From Euborellia annulipes (taxonomy: Eukaryota; Arthropoda; Insecta; Dermaptera; Anisolabididae): a stretch of DNA of 64,000 bases. The notes under the pieces are model-generated. The model saw only the letters and a program-made list of their open reading frames with translations. It was not told where the DNA came from and did no database searches. The stretch covers positions 43,818-107,817 of the forward strand of contig JAKCPI010006224.1 of assembly GCA_023213315.1 (NCBI GenBank), in the 5' to 3' direction. Both the position numbers and the translations under genes were made by a program. Of this stretch, positions 35,637 through 47,937 are shown piece by piece (position 1 is the stretch's first letter; each line of letters starts with the position of its first letter).

Positions 35637-36825
35637 GGAATAGAATAGAGTAAATTTACGAGTAAAAATAAAATGTGAGCATCGAAGCTTTTTCGCTTTG
35701 AGTTATTTTGTTAACAGACATTTTCTTGAGACTCAACGGACCTTTAAAACCTTTTTTTTTTTTTTTTTTGTTGAAATTCCTATTGCGATTAGTCTACCAG
35801 TAAATACTGTAATAGTATTAAAAATACTGGCAACAAAAATTGTTAAATAAAAAAAAAATAAAAAATGTTCCTAATTGATTTTTCCATTTTATTTGCTATC
35901 GTAGATGTGTGCTAAAAGCCAAAATCGATTCTCGAAAGATTAACTAGCAGAGCAATTAGCCAAGACAGAAGTTACAAAAAAAAAAAGGCCGAAGCTAATG
36001 GCGAAAAGATCAGGAAATATTTTCTTAGTTACAACTAATTCTAAGGAATGAGGGACAACCAACATCCAGCAAAAAAAAAATCTTGAGTAAAATTAATTTA
36101 ATGTTGAAATTGGATAATAAGATATTTTAAATAATATAATTAAGGATACTTTATGAAGCTTTTTTATTCTAGATATAAGGGGTGTTGAATGAAGAGCAAA
36201 AATTGTTTCTTAAAAAAAAAAAGCACGTACTCTCTTTTGTATCTTTTTGAGAGAAACTGCTTTGTAGTTAATGAGAAAGCTTTCATACTCTAAAGACATC
36301 CTCCTTAAATAGAAAAATATATAATAGACGCAAAGAAGAGAAATGGTTATTAGATGCTTTAGTTAGCAAATAAATATTTTTGTATTAAAAATAATGATGT
36401 CTTATTAATAATAATTTATTTTTTGTCAACAATAGATCTTAAAGGGGAAAATAATTGGTCGTTATCTTGTATTAGAATTCAATGGATCCACTTATCGTTA
36501 GTTACTAGAATCGTGGCCGAACCCTCTTCGTTGATTTAATTCACCCCAGTTTGCTAATTATTATAATTTTGATCTTTAAAAAGCGTACTCTATAAAATTG
36601 GAGTCAAAGATACTCCATCTACAAGCTGTCAAATTAGTAAGCATAATGTTTTTGTTAGTTATTAGGTATTTATTTATCGTGATGTAATAAAAATACATTT
36701 TTAAAGATGCATATTTAGAAAAAAAAAAAAAAAAAGTAAAAAACGTTGAATTGGAAATACGTATCAAGTATTTATACGAATAAATAAACAAATTGAAACG
36801 TATCGCCAAGTGTTTTTCTTTATGT
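35637..36825. other. No gene seen
   Basis: AT-rich DNA with A/T homopolymers. The 84-codon minus frame (36576-36830) is low complexity. Confidence 0.45.
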
Positions 36826-37065
36826 ACCAAGGATCACGGGTTCGCATTCCGTCTCATGCGGCAATTTATTTTTTCAATTGTATTGGCTACCAATAAATTG
36901 AAATAAATAGAGACAGGGTCTAAATGACCTACGTTGCCGAAAAAGACCTTAAATATATAAAAAACAAAAAAAAAGTCTTTTTCTAATTAATTTTTTTTTT
37001 TTTTTAATTTTTTAAGGTCTTATTCGGCATCTAAAGCCGTTCAAAGTTCAACCCTATTTAAAGGG
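36826..37065. repeat. Two type III SINE pieces, opposed
   Basis: A plus-strand part (36826-36962) has CACGGGTTCGCATTCCGTC, an AAATTGAAATAAAT stem and AAAGACCTTAAAT. A minus-strand tail (about 36972-37065) has AAGGTCTTATTCGGCATC. Confidence 0.5.
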
Positions 37066-37102
37066 ATAAATAAATAAATAAATAAATTTATTACGACCCG
37101 CT

Positions 37103-37265
37103 TAGAGGCACAGGGAGGTCCGAGAGGTTAGAAAAGATGACAAATTAGAATATCTTTAGAAAGTCAAGGGGTGGAGGTTCTTATCCCAGGCAGTCCCATG
37201 AATATTTATTTAAATCATTTGGATACCAATTGGTATACATAAATGTGCCTGGACACCCACATCTC
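37103..37265 (+). repeat. Type II SINE
   Basis: CGAGAGGTTAGAAAAGATGA, a B-box-like GAGGTTCTTATCCC, then GGCAGTCCCATGAATATTTA and the ATTTGGATACCAATTGG hairpin. Confidence 0.5.
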
Positions 37266-37337
37266 ATTAAATATAAATTAAAATTAAATTTTAAAATCTT
37301 TATTATCCTAAATTAGATTATTTATTTATTTATTATT

Positions 37338-37414
37338 AGACTCATGTCAAAAATTCGATGTCGAGATTTTGATGGATATACACGTTTTAAGGTCCCTTGA
37401 ATCCAAAAAAAAAG
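37338..37414 (+). mobile_element. HP repeat fragment
   Basis: GACTCATGTCAAAAATTCG through GAATCCAAAAAAAAAGTA, the block just inside the 5' hairpin. Confidence 0.65.
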
Positions 37415-37457
37415 TACGAGTATAATCTCCCATAGCCCCCCCCCCTCTCATAATTGA

Positions 37458-37528
37458 GAAAAGGCGAGGGTCCGCCGCAGGCGGGCCCGAGCCAGCTGGC
37501 GGAAGGTCCAGGGGAGCGGTGCGGCTAG
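37458..37528 (+). mobile_element. Helitron 3' end (fragment)
   Basis: A GC-rich hairpin (GGTCCGCCGCAGGCGGGCC) and GGTCCAGGGGAGCGG lead to GCGGCTAG, followed by T. Confidence 0.5.
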
Positions 37529-38453
37529 TAATTATAATCGATATAATCAAACTAAGAATTTAGTTGACTAATTTAATTTTGATTAAATTTTTTAATCAAA
37601 CTAGCTTAATTAAATCAAGATTTGAGAAAATTAATTTAAATCAAATCAAATTAAAAATCTAATTTGATTCAATTAGTTAAACTAAATCATTTACTTCAAG
37701 ATTAGTTAGTGCCCAAAGCTGGTTGCCTATCGACAGGCGTTCTAAAATTTCTAATTTATTCTTCTCTTTATACATTAGGCCTATATTTATTAATAGCAAA
37801 AGTTGGACTGAAATGTCATTTGAATAAAAAATTTTCTGAATGTAGTCAACAAACAATATCATTTTTAAAATATCTTATCTAAAATCAAACAGTTTAATAT
37901 AATACAATAAATAAAAAAATAAAAATGCGGAAAAAAGGACACATTATTTACATAGAGCGTGTACATTGGGGAGTAATTCGGTAGAAAAAGTAGCCAAATA
38001 TAGGAAGGAGAGAAGGTAGCTATAGAAACGGGTCGTTTGCGCGCCATTGAATCGCAACGAGGCGTTAGCGAATTTCTCAGCACTCCGGTCATTCCGCTTC
38101 GAACAACAGGTTGATGAGAAAAACGCCTTTACGGCCTCAGTCCGGAGATTTGCATCCCTTCTATCTTAGATAAACACTGGCCATAAAGGTTATTTCCATG
38201 GCCAAATCAGGCGTGAATATGGGGTAGAGATTTCTTTCTATTCTTTGATTAGATCTAGGGGATTTGACAATTTTTTCTTTTAGACCAATCAAATTTGAAT
38301 TTAAATTTCTGAAAACTCGAGATTTTTTAATGAAATGTTATTCAAATTTCGACATACATCAACCAATTATTATTTTTTTTTTTACTTACTGAATGTATTA
38401 CCGGCTGCAGCCGAAACAATACAGCCTTTTTTTATATTTATTTATTATTATTA
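37529..38453. other. No gene recognised
   Basis: The 75-codon minus frame at 37865-38092 lies in a slightly GC-richer stretch (37970-38170), but no motif or splice context was identified. Confidence 0.4.
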
Positions 38454-38557
38454 CTAGCTACAAGTGTGAGCAAAGGGAGCGCCAGCGAATCGGAGCGATT
38501 AACTACAAGCGCTCGCTCCGATTCGCTGGCGCTCGCTTCGCTCACACTTGTAGCTAG
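38454..38557. repeat. Near-perfect palindrome bounded by CTAG
   Basis: Arms CTAGCTACAAGTGTGAGC and inner GCGCCAGCGAATCGGAGCG are repeated inverted about 45 bp away. Both ends are CTAG. It may be a Helitron-type end duplicated head-to-head, or an independent MITE. Confidence 0.6.
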
Positions 38558-40218
38558 CTGGGAGCTGTGACCCCAGACCCTCCGTATTTTTAATGAGTTG
38601 TAAAATTAACAAAAACAAATATCCAGTCATGAGAAGCTAATGTCTTCTCTCTGAGCCACGGGTCACGGGCAAGAATTATGTTATTCTGTATCAAATATGG
38701 CCAGTAAAAAATTTTATTATTAATATTAACAAAGCCGGATTTTGCAAGAATTTTTCAAATAATGGAGTTAGGGATAAATCAGTATTAGGAATTATTAGGA
38801 AAGAAATCCCAAGCACTTTTGTGACCTTGCCGATATAAAAAAATTTTAAAGCAAGACTTGAAAAAATAAAAAAACTGATATCTTAATTGTATTACTATGG
38901 GGCCATTCAACAAATTTTTGAATGTTTTCTTCTTGTCAGCAATAATAAACAAATTGTTAATTCCCCTCTCTTTTAAATGTCCCTTGTTAACTACCTCTTT
39001 CTACCTTGTCAGCAAAAATAAGGAATACATTCCTAAGCTGCTTAGGTGGTACTTGAATGGCTTCTATTTTGAAACTTAAAATTTTATCAAATTGTTAAAT
39101 GTCAAAGTTTATCTATTATATAGAATAAATAAAAATATATCTAATGCAAGAGAGGAATCATTTCTATGACATGCTTTAAGAGAAAAATTTTAAATCAACG
39201 TCAAATATGAACGTTTGACATAGAATGAACATATCAAATAGGGTAAAACAACATTTTTTTTTCTTTATAACCTAAAGCTAATGTCGATTCAGCATGTATA
39301 TTCAGCTTGATATAAATTAATTAAATGAATTATTCACGATGATTTTTGACATTTTCTGCCAGATCTTAAACAAGCAAATCATGTCAAAAAAAAAATGTAT
39401 TCTATTGAGATCTTTATTTCACAAGAATGAGTTTTAATTTTAAAATTTGATAATTAACTAATAGAAGTTGGTATCGTACTTCACTATATTACCCTCATTA
39501 TTATCAATTATGCTTTTCAGAAATTAGTCCCAAATTTATATTTATCAAATTACGATTTGATGAATTTAATGAGAAGGATGGAGCTGTTGAACGCTTTACT
39601 ATAAACTAATTGATAATCAAGGAAGAAGTTGAGTTGAGTGAAGTTGAGGTGAGAGCTCGATTCAATTGCTTTAATCATTCGTCCTTAACAAGAGAAGACA
39701 CCGCCGACAAGAAGATTAAATCGAACGCCTGCCTCCCTGGTCCAGATGGTGCGTCGACGGACGTCCCACCCACACCATCCTCACCAACTCGCAAATTCAC
39801 CAACCACAGTCGAAAATCTAAATAGCAGAGAGGGCCGGGGTTGGGGGGGGGGCCTGTGTTGTAAGAATTAATTCATTTGCCAGGTTTGTTTCAATTAAAT
39901 TTACAAATGGAACTTAATCATGAAAGCAGAGTGTTCGTATTTCAAAGAGAGAGAGAAAAAAAAAAACAATAAAAACAGCAGCATAAATAAATTTGAAATC
40001 AATTCGAGAATTCGAGAAGTGAATTGTAATTTGTAGATGCAAATTCGAATATTTAGAGAAAGGGATAGGAGATTTTTTTTTTTTTTTTTTGTTTTTTAAT
40101 CCTTTTTTATCCCAGTAAATAAAATCGGAATTTTAAAAAGTTAAAAAATAAAGAGGATAAAATGAATTAATGTCTGTTCATGGACAACTGAAAGGCGAGA
40201 CGTCATAATGGCTAAGTT
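38558..40218. other. No gene recognised
   Basis: A 71-codon plus frame (39610-39825), in a locally GC-richer stretch and rich in Ser/Pro/Lys, matches nothing I know. A G-run follows at about 39842-39851. Confidence 0.4.
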
Positions 40219-40895
40219 CACTTTTGACTCTATTACCTATAGATATATTTTAGTGTGTTGAGAGAGAGTATTGCATTTATTTATTTATTCAAAATTCGAT
40301 GTCGAGATTTTGATGGAAATACAAAAGGGTGTCTCGCAAAATGGTCTGTTTGTTCGTTTTCTTGAGATATTCAAGAACAAAGAGAGCTACGAGGTTGAAA
40401 TTTGATATTTAAGTTTGATACTACACTGACAAGCAAAAATATTTTAAATAAAATAGGCAAAAGGGTACTAGTACTTTACGGATGTACTTTTTCAATATTT
40501 TTTCATTTTCTCAAAATTCGCTCTCACGAATTTGGTTAAAATTCATAAATCAATTATAGTTTGGAGAGAAAGTGGTGTAGGTTTAAAGTAAAACACTTAT
40601 AAGTAAAATTATTTAGTATATGTGAGGTTTCACTAAATTATAAATGAAAGATAAATTCAAATTTTTCTTTCTTTTATAACTTTGTGAAACCTCACATATA
40701 GGCCTACTAAATAAATTTACTCATAATTCAATTATTTTTTAGATGTTATGGAAGAATTGGTTGCCATGTCTAAAGGGATAAAAAAATTTAAATCTTGAGT
40801 TACTGCCGAAAACACATACTGAAGTGACAAAGCATAGACTTTTCAATTAACGAATGTAAAAGAAAGTTGTTTGCTGTGCGACCAACCAAACCAGA
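40219..40895 (+). mobile_element. HP repeat, old and diverged, interrupted
   Basis: Recognisable from a degenerate 5' hairpin (ACTTTTGACTCTATTACC) through ATTCGATGTCGAGATTTTG, a vestigial microsatellite (GGTCTGTTTGTTCG), the interior, and a decayed end CAACCAAACCAGA. More substitutions than in other copies suggest greater age. Confidence 0.7.
40558..40727. mobile_element. PLE-like palindromic insertion inside HP
   Basis: TCAATTAT (single in other HP copies) is duplicated on both sides (40550-40557, 40728-40735). The insert has inverted arms around GTGAGGTTTCAC/GTGAAACCTCAC and matches 6509-6600. Confidence 0.6.
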
Positions 40896-42793
40896 TTTAA
40901 AATTTTTTTTTAAGTTTTTGAAAAAAATAGGTATTTTTTAATTTAAATTTCGCTGATACACCTAATGAACAAGTCTCAGGACAAAATCTTAAATAATCTG
41001 AATAATATGAAAAGTTGTGTAATATCGCAGTTTCTAGAAATTACATTTAAATTAACATTGATAATAAATGTTCAAATATTTCTTAAATAAGCATAAAAAG
41101 ACCTAAATAATTCAGAAATAAGAAATATCAATTCAACCAAATAAATGTGCACAGGATGACAGACTATCATTATTCTTGTATAGCTAACCAAAATGTTGTT
41201 CCTCGGTTAGAAGATAGAATAAGTAATTTAAAAAAACACGGTCTGTAAGTATTATGTATGTTAGGCCTATATTAAAAAAAAAAAATATTGTAATAAAAAA
41301 TTTTAATATCATAAGTAATCTCACTTCAAAATATAGGCTAACTACATTTGAAGATGTATATTATCAGAAAATTATTATCATTTTTGGAAGCACTTAGAGA
41401 ATTTTATTAGTATTTTATAGATATTTAAATAATATAGTAAAGATTTTAGGTGAATAATAAAATATAATGAATACATGCAAAGCATTTTATAATGAATCAT
41501 AAACAGGAAAAATAATACAATGTTAAAAGACTCGGGCTCCATTATTTTTGAGTATAATATTCTCCCAAAAAAATTTATTCACACACCTTTTGATTTCAAT
41601 CTTGTTAAAAAACCTTTTATCTAAGCTTTTAAATCTTGTTATTAATAAGGCAGCTACATTATTAACCAATACAGGAACAAATTCTCATACTGTGGAGAGA
41701 TTCACATGAGTCGCAAAATCTTAAGGGCAAAAATAATAAATAAATACATAAGACCCTATATGGAAATTTAAAATTGTTGTTAAACTTTCAAATGAAAGGT
41801 CCTTTAATGGGAAAGAAATTTTAGTAGTGGAAAAACTGTTGCGAGACAAAAGTCACCCGTGTGCGCATGCCCTAATTTATTATACTTTCGTCCCTGGTAA
41901 AGTGACCCCAAATTCCGAAAGACAAAAAAGTTAATTTTCCAGAGAGAAATACCTATGTTTACGATTCTCAATAACATTTATTAAATATAGGTATATATAT
42001 ATTTTTATCACTTGATATAAAATTTTAATTATAAAAATGTGGAATATTTAGCTTATTAAAGAAATAAAAAGAATTTTTTATTTTATAGGATTTTTTTTTT
42101 TACTTTTTATCTTTAGACTATTATTTATTGTGTTAATGTAAATTTGCTTAATGAAAATAAAGGTTGGATTAAAAAAAGAAAAAGTGGAGAGATAATTTTG
42201 AATTAAAAAATACGTATAAGTAGCTCTGGAGATGGTCTTTGCATTTACAAACTTTTTTTCTTTTTTTTTTTTTTTTTTGACAAATTCCAACAACTAATTT
42301 TCAGTAAAGCACAAATGCAGATTAGCTAAAGGAAAGGAGAGAGAGAGAGAGAGATCTCAGTTTCCGAGATAGATGACAAAGAGACGATCTCCGCAGCCGG
42401 AAATTATGGCTAATTATTCAGGGTTCATAAGACAGCAGTCGGATGATCTCATCACCTTTCCAACGTCGTCGTCGACGTCATTTACTCTTAATTTCGTCAT
42501 AACCTTTAATCATTTTGCTCATAAAAAAAAAAGTTGAATTGATTAATTTTTTAAAAGATGAATTTTCGGATTTCTTTTTATCCATTCGTTAAAATTCATA
42601 GATTAAAAGAGAGAATTTTTTAAGAGAATCTTGATTTAATAAAAAATCGTTCTTAAGAGGATTATTTTATTAATACAGTAGATTTGGAGTAGTTTTAATT
42701 TTTAAAGGGGAAAAAATTTAATTTCCGAATTTCTTTGTTATAGTCTTCTGTAAGGCTGTAAGTAGTGTAATCACGTCAAAATAAATTATAAAC
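40896..42793. other. No gene seen
   Basis: AT-rich DNA with a T-run near 42265, a (GA)n stretch near 42340 and a GTCGTCGTCG stretch near 42465. No supported gene. Confidence 0.45.
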
Positions 42794-42847
42794 CGACATC
42801 GAATTTTTGACATGTATCCAATACTTTCTCTCTCTATATATACATTA
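42794..42847 (-). mobile_element. HP repeat terminal fragment
   Basis: CGACATCGAATTTTTGACATG to CTTTCTCTCTCTATATATAC, cut in the 5' hairpin. Confidence 0.65.
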
Positions 42848-43186
42848 GGGTGTCCGTTATTTCCCAAATTGCGTTTCATGCTGCAAACGCCCTCTAAATT
42901 TTTAAGTTTTGACCTAAAAAAAAATATCAGACCCATATCAACCCTTAATATTCATATTAAACCGTGCCTAAATCATAATCCATTTCCCATTGAAATAACA
43001 TGGGATTTTTGCACTTTTTGCAGTTTATTTTATTCCACTGAAACAAATATACCTAAAAATACCGTCTGAACATATTTTGTAGGAAATTTAACGTTTTACA
43101 AAAAAGGTCTGAATACTTTGTTCGATGAATTCAACCCCTTAAAAGTTATTCAAAGATTAAGTTGTATTCATTAAAACTATCGTTTT
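42848..43186. other. Unassigned segment between two HP ends
   Basis: Begins GGGTGTCCGTTATTTCCC, which resembles a DNA-transposon terminus, but no inverted partner is seen before 43186. An 85-codon frame crosses the start and has no recognised motif. Confidence 0.35.
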
Positions 43187-43859
43187 TACTTTCTCTTACC
43201 TCTATATATATATGTTAATATATATAGAGAGAGAAAGTATTGGATTCATGTCAAAAATTCGATGTCGAGATTTTGATGGATCTTCACGTTTTGAGGTCCC
43301 CTGAATCCAAAAAAGTGGTTTTCGCGACATGGTCTGTCTGTGTGTCTGTCTGTGTGTGCTGTGTGTCTGTGAACAAAATATCTCAAGAACGAAAAGAGCT
43401 AGGAGGTTGAAATTTTATATTTAAGTTAGGCACCTCCATGGGACGTGACACGAAGCTTTTGAACAAAATCGACCTAAGAGTACTAGTACTTTACTGATGC
43501 AATTTTTCAGTTTTTTTCGATTTTCTCAAAATTTGCTCCAACGATTTTTTTTTTAAATTCAAAAATCAATTATTTTTTAGATTCTCTATAAAATGTATAT
43601 TCTCATTTTGTGATTGAAATCTTCTGAAGACCACTTTACTCTTGTACTCCATAGAAAAGATAGGAGAAATGGTTGCCATGGTATCAAAATATAAATATTT
43701 TCCCATACTTATAAATTTTACATCTTGAATTCAATTGTACCCTACTGTCGGAAACTAAATACATGTCGACACAAAAAATCTGGTGTGACAAGCACAGAAC
43801 ACAACTTTCGATTACCGAAGGTAAGAGAAAGTTGTGTGCTGTGCGCCAGTCACACCAGA
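43187..43859 (+). mobile_element. HP repeat, full length (well preserved)
   Basis: Runs from TACTTTCTCTTACCTCTATA to CACACCAGA with T-runs outside both ends. The microsatellite follows GACATGGTCTGTCTGTG. Hairpins at both ends are nearly intact. Confidence 0.85.
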
Positions 43860-44022
43860 TTTTTTTAATTGCCATCATAATTCTCATTTATATCTCAATT
43901 GAACTCATACAGATGAATGAGAAAATAAAAAAAAAAAAATACAAGAATTAGATAAAAAATAAAGTATATTTTTTCTCATAAATTGTAGTATCACAAGATT
44001 TTTATTGTATTTTTTCTATTTT

Positions 44023-44137
44023 TACAATTTTTTTGTCAAACATTCTTTAGTTGTCTTAGTAGAAGGATATTTGGCTCTGTATTCAGCAGAGTCAAATATC
44101 CTCCTGCAACTAAAGAAGGTTTGACAAAAAAATTGTA
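44023..44137. repeat. Palindrome, MITE-like
   Basis: Arms of about 50 bp (TACAATTTTTTTGTCAAAC ... inverted) around a GGCTCTGTATTCAGCAGAGTC centre. No coding capacity. Confidence 0.65.
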
Positions 44138-44387
44138 GCTAGGATGAATTATTATCATACTATATTATAATTGCCTAAGACCGTGTCGATGTGTGAAACA
44201 ACCAATCAGGCCTCAGGGTAGCGTGGTAACAAAATATAAATATTTACCCATGTTTAGATTTTTTTATTTATTTAATTTTGAATTCTAAAATATCGGCGTA
44301 AATTTTTTGTCTGTGTACCGGGAGAATCCCGGAAAGGATATGATTCACAAAAATCTTAAGTTCATGAATAATTAACCGCTAAAATAA

Positions 44388-44510
44388 TCTCTACATATAA
44401 AAATGAAAAGGGAAAATGTATGTACCGGTATGATATAAGTAGGGAGAAGGGGGTCCAGGGGGCGAGACACTGGTAGAAAAGCCCCGGAAGGGTTGCATAT
44501 GTAATATATG
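44388..44510 (+). mobile_element. Helitron 5' end (non-autonomous)
   Basis: TCTCTACATATAAAAATGAA preceded by A is the characteristic Helitron 5' terminus. GGGGGTCCAGGGGGCGAG and GGGGC-type hairpin sequence follow. A 3' CTAG end was not resolved. Confidence 0.6.
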
Positions 44511-45675
44511 TAGTTAATAAAAAAAAAAAAATTTAATTAAAAAAACGCCAAAAAAAATCCATTATATTAAAAATAAAAAATTAGGCTATATCGGACTTTT
44601 CAAAAAACTTTATAAAAAGAATTTTCAAATTAAATCTAACTATTCAAATTCCGTTCTCAATTTATTGATATAAAGGTTTTTTTTTTCTATAGACGCGAGA
44701 CAATAAATTTTGCGGTGACTATTATTAGAAAAAAAAAATTATTAACTTGATTGATAAAATAAAATTGCATTCAATTTATCTTTCCGTATTCTAATTTTTA
44801 GAATATTTTAAATAAATCAATCGAAAAATGAAATTTTTCATTAAAAAAATTTCATCGGAAATAAATAGAATAATATATTGTAAAATAGGTAATAAATAAA
44901 TCCATTTAAGAAAATTGAATTGCCCCCTCTCCTTTTCACTTTACAATAATAATCTCTCTACCTTTTTTATAGTATTAAATTACTCCACTCCCCCTCCACT
45001 CTCTTCTCTCTGACTAAAGTTTACAAAGAATATGCTTGCTTGCTTGTTCTTCTATAATTTAGTTTTAAATCAATTTTGAAAATGCTTCTTATACGGAGAC
45101 AAATGAAGCGGTTATTTTCTTTTTATAAGAAACTTTTTTTATTTGATTAACTTTGTAAAAACTTTAACAGAGAATTTGATTTTTTTTTTCTAAGTTTAAT
45201 TATGTAAAGTTTTACTGATCTTATTTATTTGGCGATTAGTGTAATTAAACTAATTTTTGTTTTTTTTTTTTTTTTTTTTTAACTAAAAGTGCAAACATAG
45301 TAGAATTCTAATTATGTTAGCCTATTGAAGATTAGAAAAAATACTTTTTTTAATTTTCTCACAAACAAATGGTTTTACAGTCTTTCATTTATTCTATGTC
45401 CTTTTGGGTCAACTTTCCAGGATGTATTATTATATAGAAAAGTCTATTAATCGCGATGATAACAGAATTTGTGTCTACTGTAAGTTGATTTAAACAATAC
45501 TTAAATAAGTATATTAATGCATGAGATTTAAATGCTTAGGGCAAAAAATTAATTAGCCTCTAATTTTTAATTAAAGCCTTAAGGAAATTTTTTTGTAATA
45601 ATTGACCAGTGGTACTTGAATTTTTCCTAGCATTTTGCCTTCTGTTCGTTATTGGGTTATTACCAAATATCCTAA

Positions 45676-45717
<42 letters not shown>

Positions 45718-45874
45718 ACTAATTTCTTTTTACAAAACATCATTAAAATAATTCGAGTATTTTAGACTTTTCCGGATTTATTTTTCCCGAAGAAACATTT
45801 ATTTTTTTACAAATATAGGAAAAGAGGGTTTCGAAAAGAAGAAAATTAAATAAAACTCTTTATTAATATCGAAG
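44511..45874. other. No gene; T34 run at 45678-45711
   Basis: AT-rich DNA. The T-run could be the tail of a minus-strand retroposon, but no body was recognised beside it. Confidence 0.45.
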
Positions 45875-46108
45875 TTTGCCCTCGGGGTTTGGTGCAGGGG
45901 ATTAGCGTGCTAACCTCGTATACCAAAAGTCGCGGTTTCGGACGCCAGGCAGTCCGATGATTTTATTTAAGCCATAGCTTAAATAAGAATGCCTGGACCC
46001 CAAATAAATATATATTCAAATAACAGTTATCGTAAAAGTCTTATATGGCCTGAGTTGCCGAAAAGACTGTGTGAATGAGACAAAAGGGTGAGTGTTTAAA
46101 AAAAAAAA
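45875..46108 (+). repeat. Type I SINE, near full length
   Basis: Head GCCCTCGGGGTTTGGTGCAG with the B-box position GCGGTTTCGGACGCC, inner stem, GTCTTATATGGCC, tail and A12. Flanks AATATCGAAGTTT and AATATTGAGGTTT are probably a 13-bp duplication with two mismatches. Confidence 0.8.
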
Positions 46109-46204
46109 ATATTGAGGTTTCGAGCATTCATTAGTAGAGAATCAAAAGGTCTGTGCTGACCTGAGTTGTATCATTTTTTGGCATTTTCTTAATCGCATAA
46201 TTTT

Positions 46205-46879
46205 TACTTTCTCTTACCTATGTATATATGTAATATATATATAGAGAGAAAGTATTGGATTCATGTCAAAAATTCGATGTCGAGATTTTGATGGATCTTC
46301 ACGTTTTGAGGTCCCCTGAGTCCAAAAAAGTGGTTTTCGCGACATGGTCTGTCTGTCTGTGTGTGTGTCTGTGTGTCTGTGTGTGTGTGTGTGTGTGTTC
46401 AATTTTAAGCATGAAGGAATTGAGCTAGGAGGTTGAAATTTTATATTTAAGTTAAATACCTCCCGGGATCGGAAAAATAAGCTTTTAATCAAAATTGGCC
46501 AAAGAGTACTAGTACTTTACTGATGTACTTTTTCAGTTTTTTTCGATTTTCTCAAAATTCGCTCTAACGATTTTGATTAAAATTCAAAAATCAATTATTT
46601 TTTAGATGCTCTTTCAAATGTATATTCTCGTTTTGCCCTCAAAATTGTTTGAAGCACACTTTACTCTTGTATTTCATAGGAAAGATAGGAGAAATGGTTG
46701 CCATGGTAACAAAATATAAATATTTTCCCATGTTTATAAATTTGACATCTTAAATTCTAATATATTCGCGGAAACTAAATATATGTCGACACAAAAAATC
46801 TGGTGTGACAAGCACAGAACACAACTTTCGATTACCGAAGGTAAGAGAAAGTTGTGTGCTGTGCGACAGTCACACCAGA
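46205..46879 (+). mobile_element. HP repeat, full length (reference copy)
   Basis: The 14-mer ACTTTCTCTTACCT lies at the extreme 5' end (46206-46219) and again, inverted, inside the 3' hairpin about 28 nt from the end. The microsatellite begins GGTCTGTCTGTCTGTG and passes into (TG)n. The 3' hairpin pairs TCTGGTGTGACAAGCAC with its inverse. T-runs flank both ends. Confidence 0.85.
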
Positions 46880-47499
46880 TTTTTTTATTTTAACTATAGA
46901 TTGTTAAGAACAAGATACTACACGCATAAAAAAATCTAGTGACATTTTTAATACTGTTTTGATGATTATCTATACTCGAAAGATCTGAGGTAATATTAGT
47001 TTGATTTTCTCATTTTTACTGCTCTAGAAATCCTCTTCGTTTATTCGGATCAGGGCTATCGCTAATTGGTAGATTCTTTCTTGTACAACGAGAGGGCGGA
47101 ATTTTATAAAAAAATTATTTAATAATTTGTGTCGATATGGGTGCATTAAATAGCATTAATATCTAAATGAAATATTAAAAGAAAATTTGATTGATTTGAA
47201 GATGTTTTAGCCAATTAAAAAAGCTTTTTTTTTCTAGTATTTCCCATGATACTTGTTTTTGAAAGAGTAAGGCTGAGTAAAGAAAGCTGACTGGGTTGCT
47301 GAGGTTAGTGAAAGTCAAGCAAGTTTGAACTTAAGAAGGAGGAAGGGTAGGTCATAAGGGACCAACAGGAGAGAATGTGGAACCAGCAACAAGATATCAT
47401 TATCCGTTAATAAATTTATATTTGCAATGAATTTTGGGGCTGTTATATGACTTAAGAAATGAGAAATAAAAAAAAAAATTAATTAAAAAAGGAAAAAAA
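46880..47499. other. No gene seen
   Basis: No supported feature. Confidence 0.45.
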
Positions 47500-47902
47500 T
47501 CTGGTGTGACTGGTCGCACAGCACACAACTTTCTCTTACCTTCGGTAATCGAAAGTTGTGTTCTGTGTTTGTGATACCAGATTTTTTCTGTCGATTTATA
47601 TTTAGTTTCCGACAGTAGGGAACATTCGAATTTCAGGATGTAAAATTTATAAGAAAAATATTTATATTTTTTTACCATATGAACCTAACTTAAAAATAAA
47701 CTTTCAATCTTCTAGCTCTTTTAGTTCTTGAGATATTTAGTTCACAGACACACAGAGACAGACCATGTCGCGAAAACCACTTTTTTGGACTCGGGGGACC
47801 TCATAACGTGAAGATCCATCAAAATCTCGACATCGAATTTTTGACATGAATCCAATACTTTCTCTCTATATATATTAACATATACAGAGGTTAGAGAAAG
47901 TA
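47500..47902 (-). mobile_element. HP repeat, internally deleted
   Basis: Both ends are present (TCTGGTGTGACTGGTCGC; GAGAAAGTA), but about 270 bp of the interior is missing at about 47684. Confidence 0.8.
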
Positions 47903-47937
47903 AAAACAATATGAGAAAAAATAAAATTTTATCAGAT

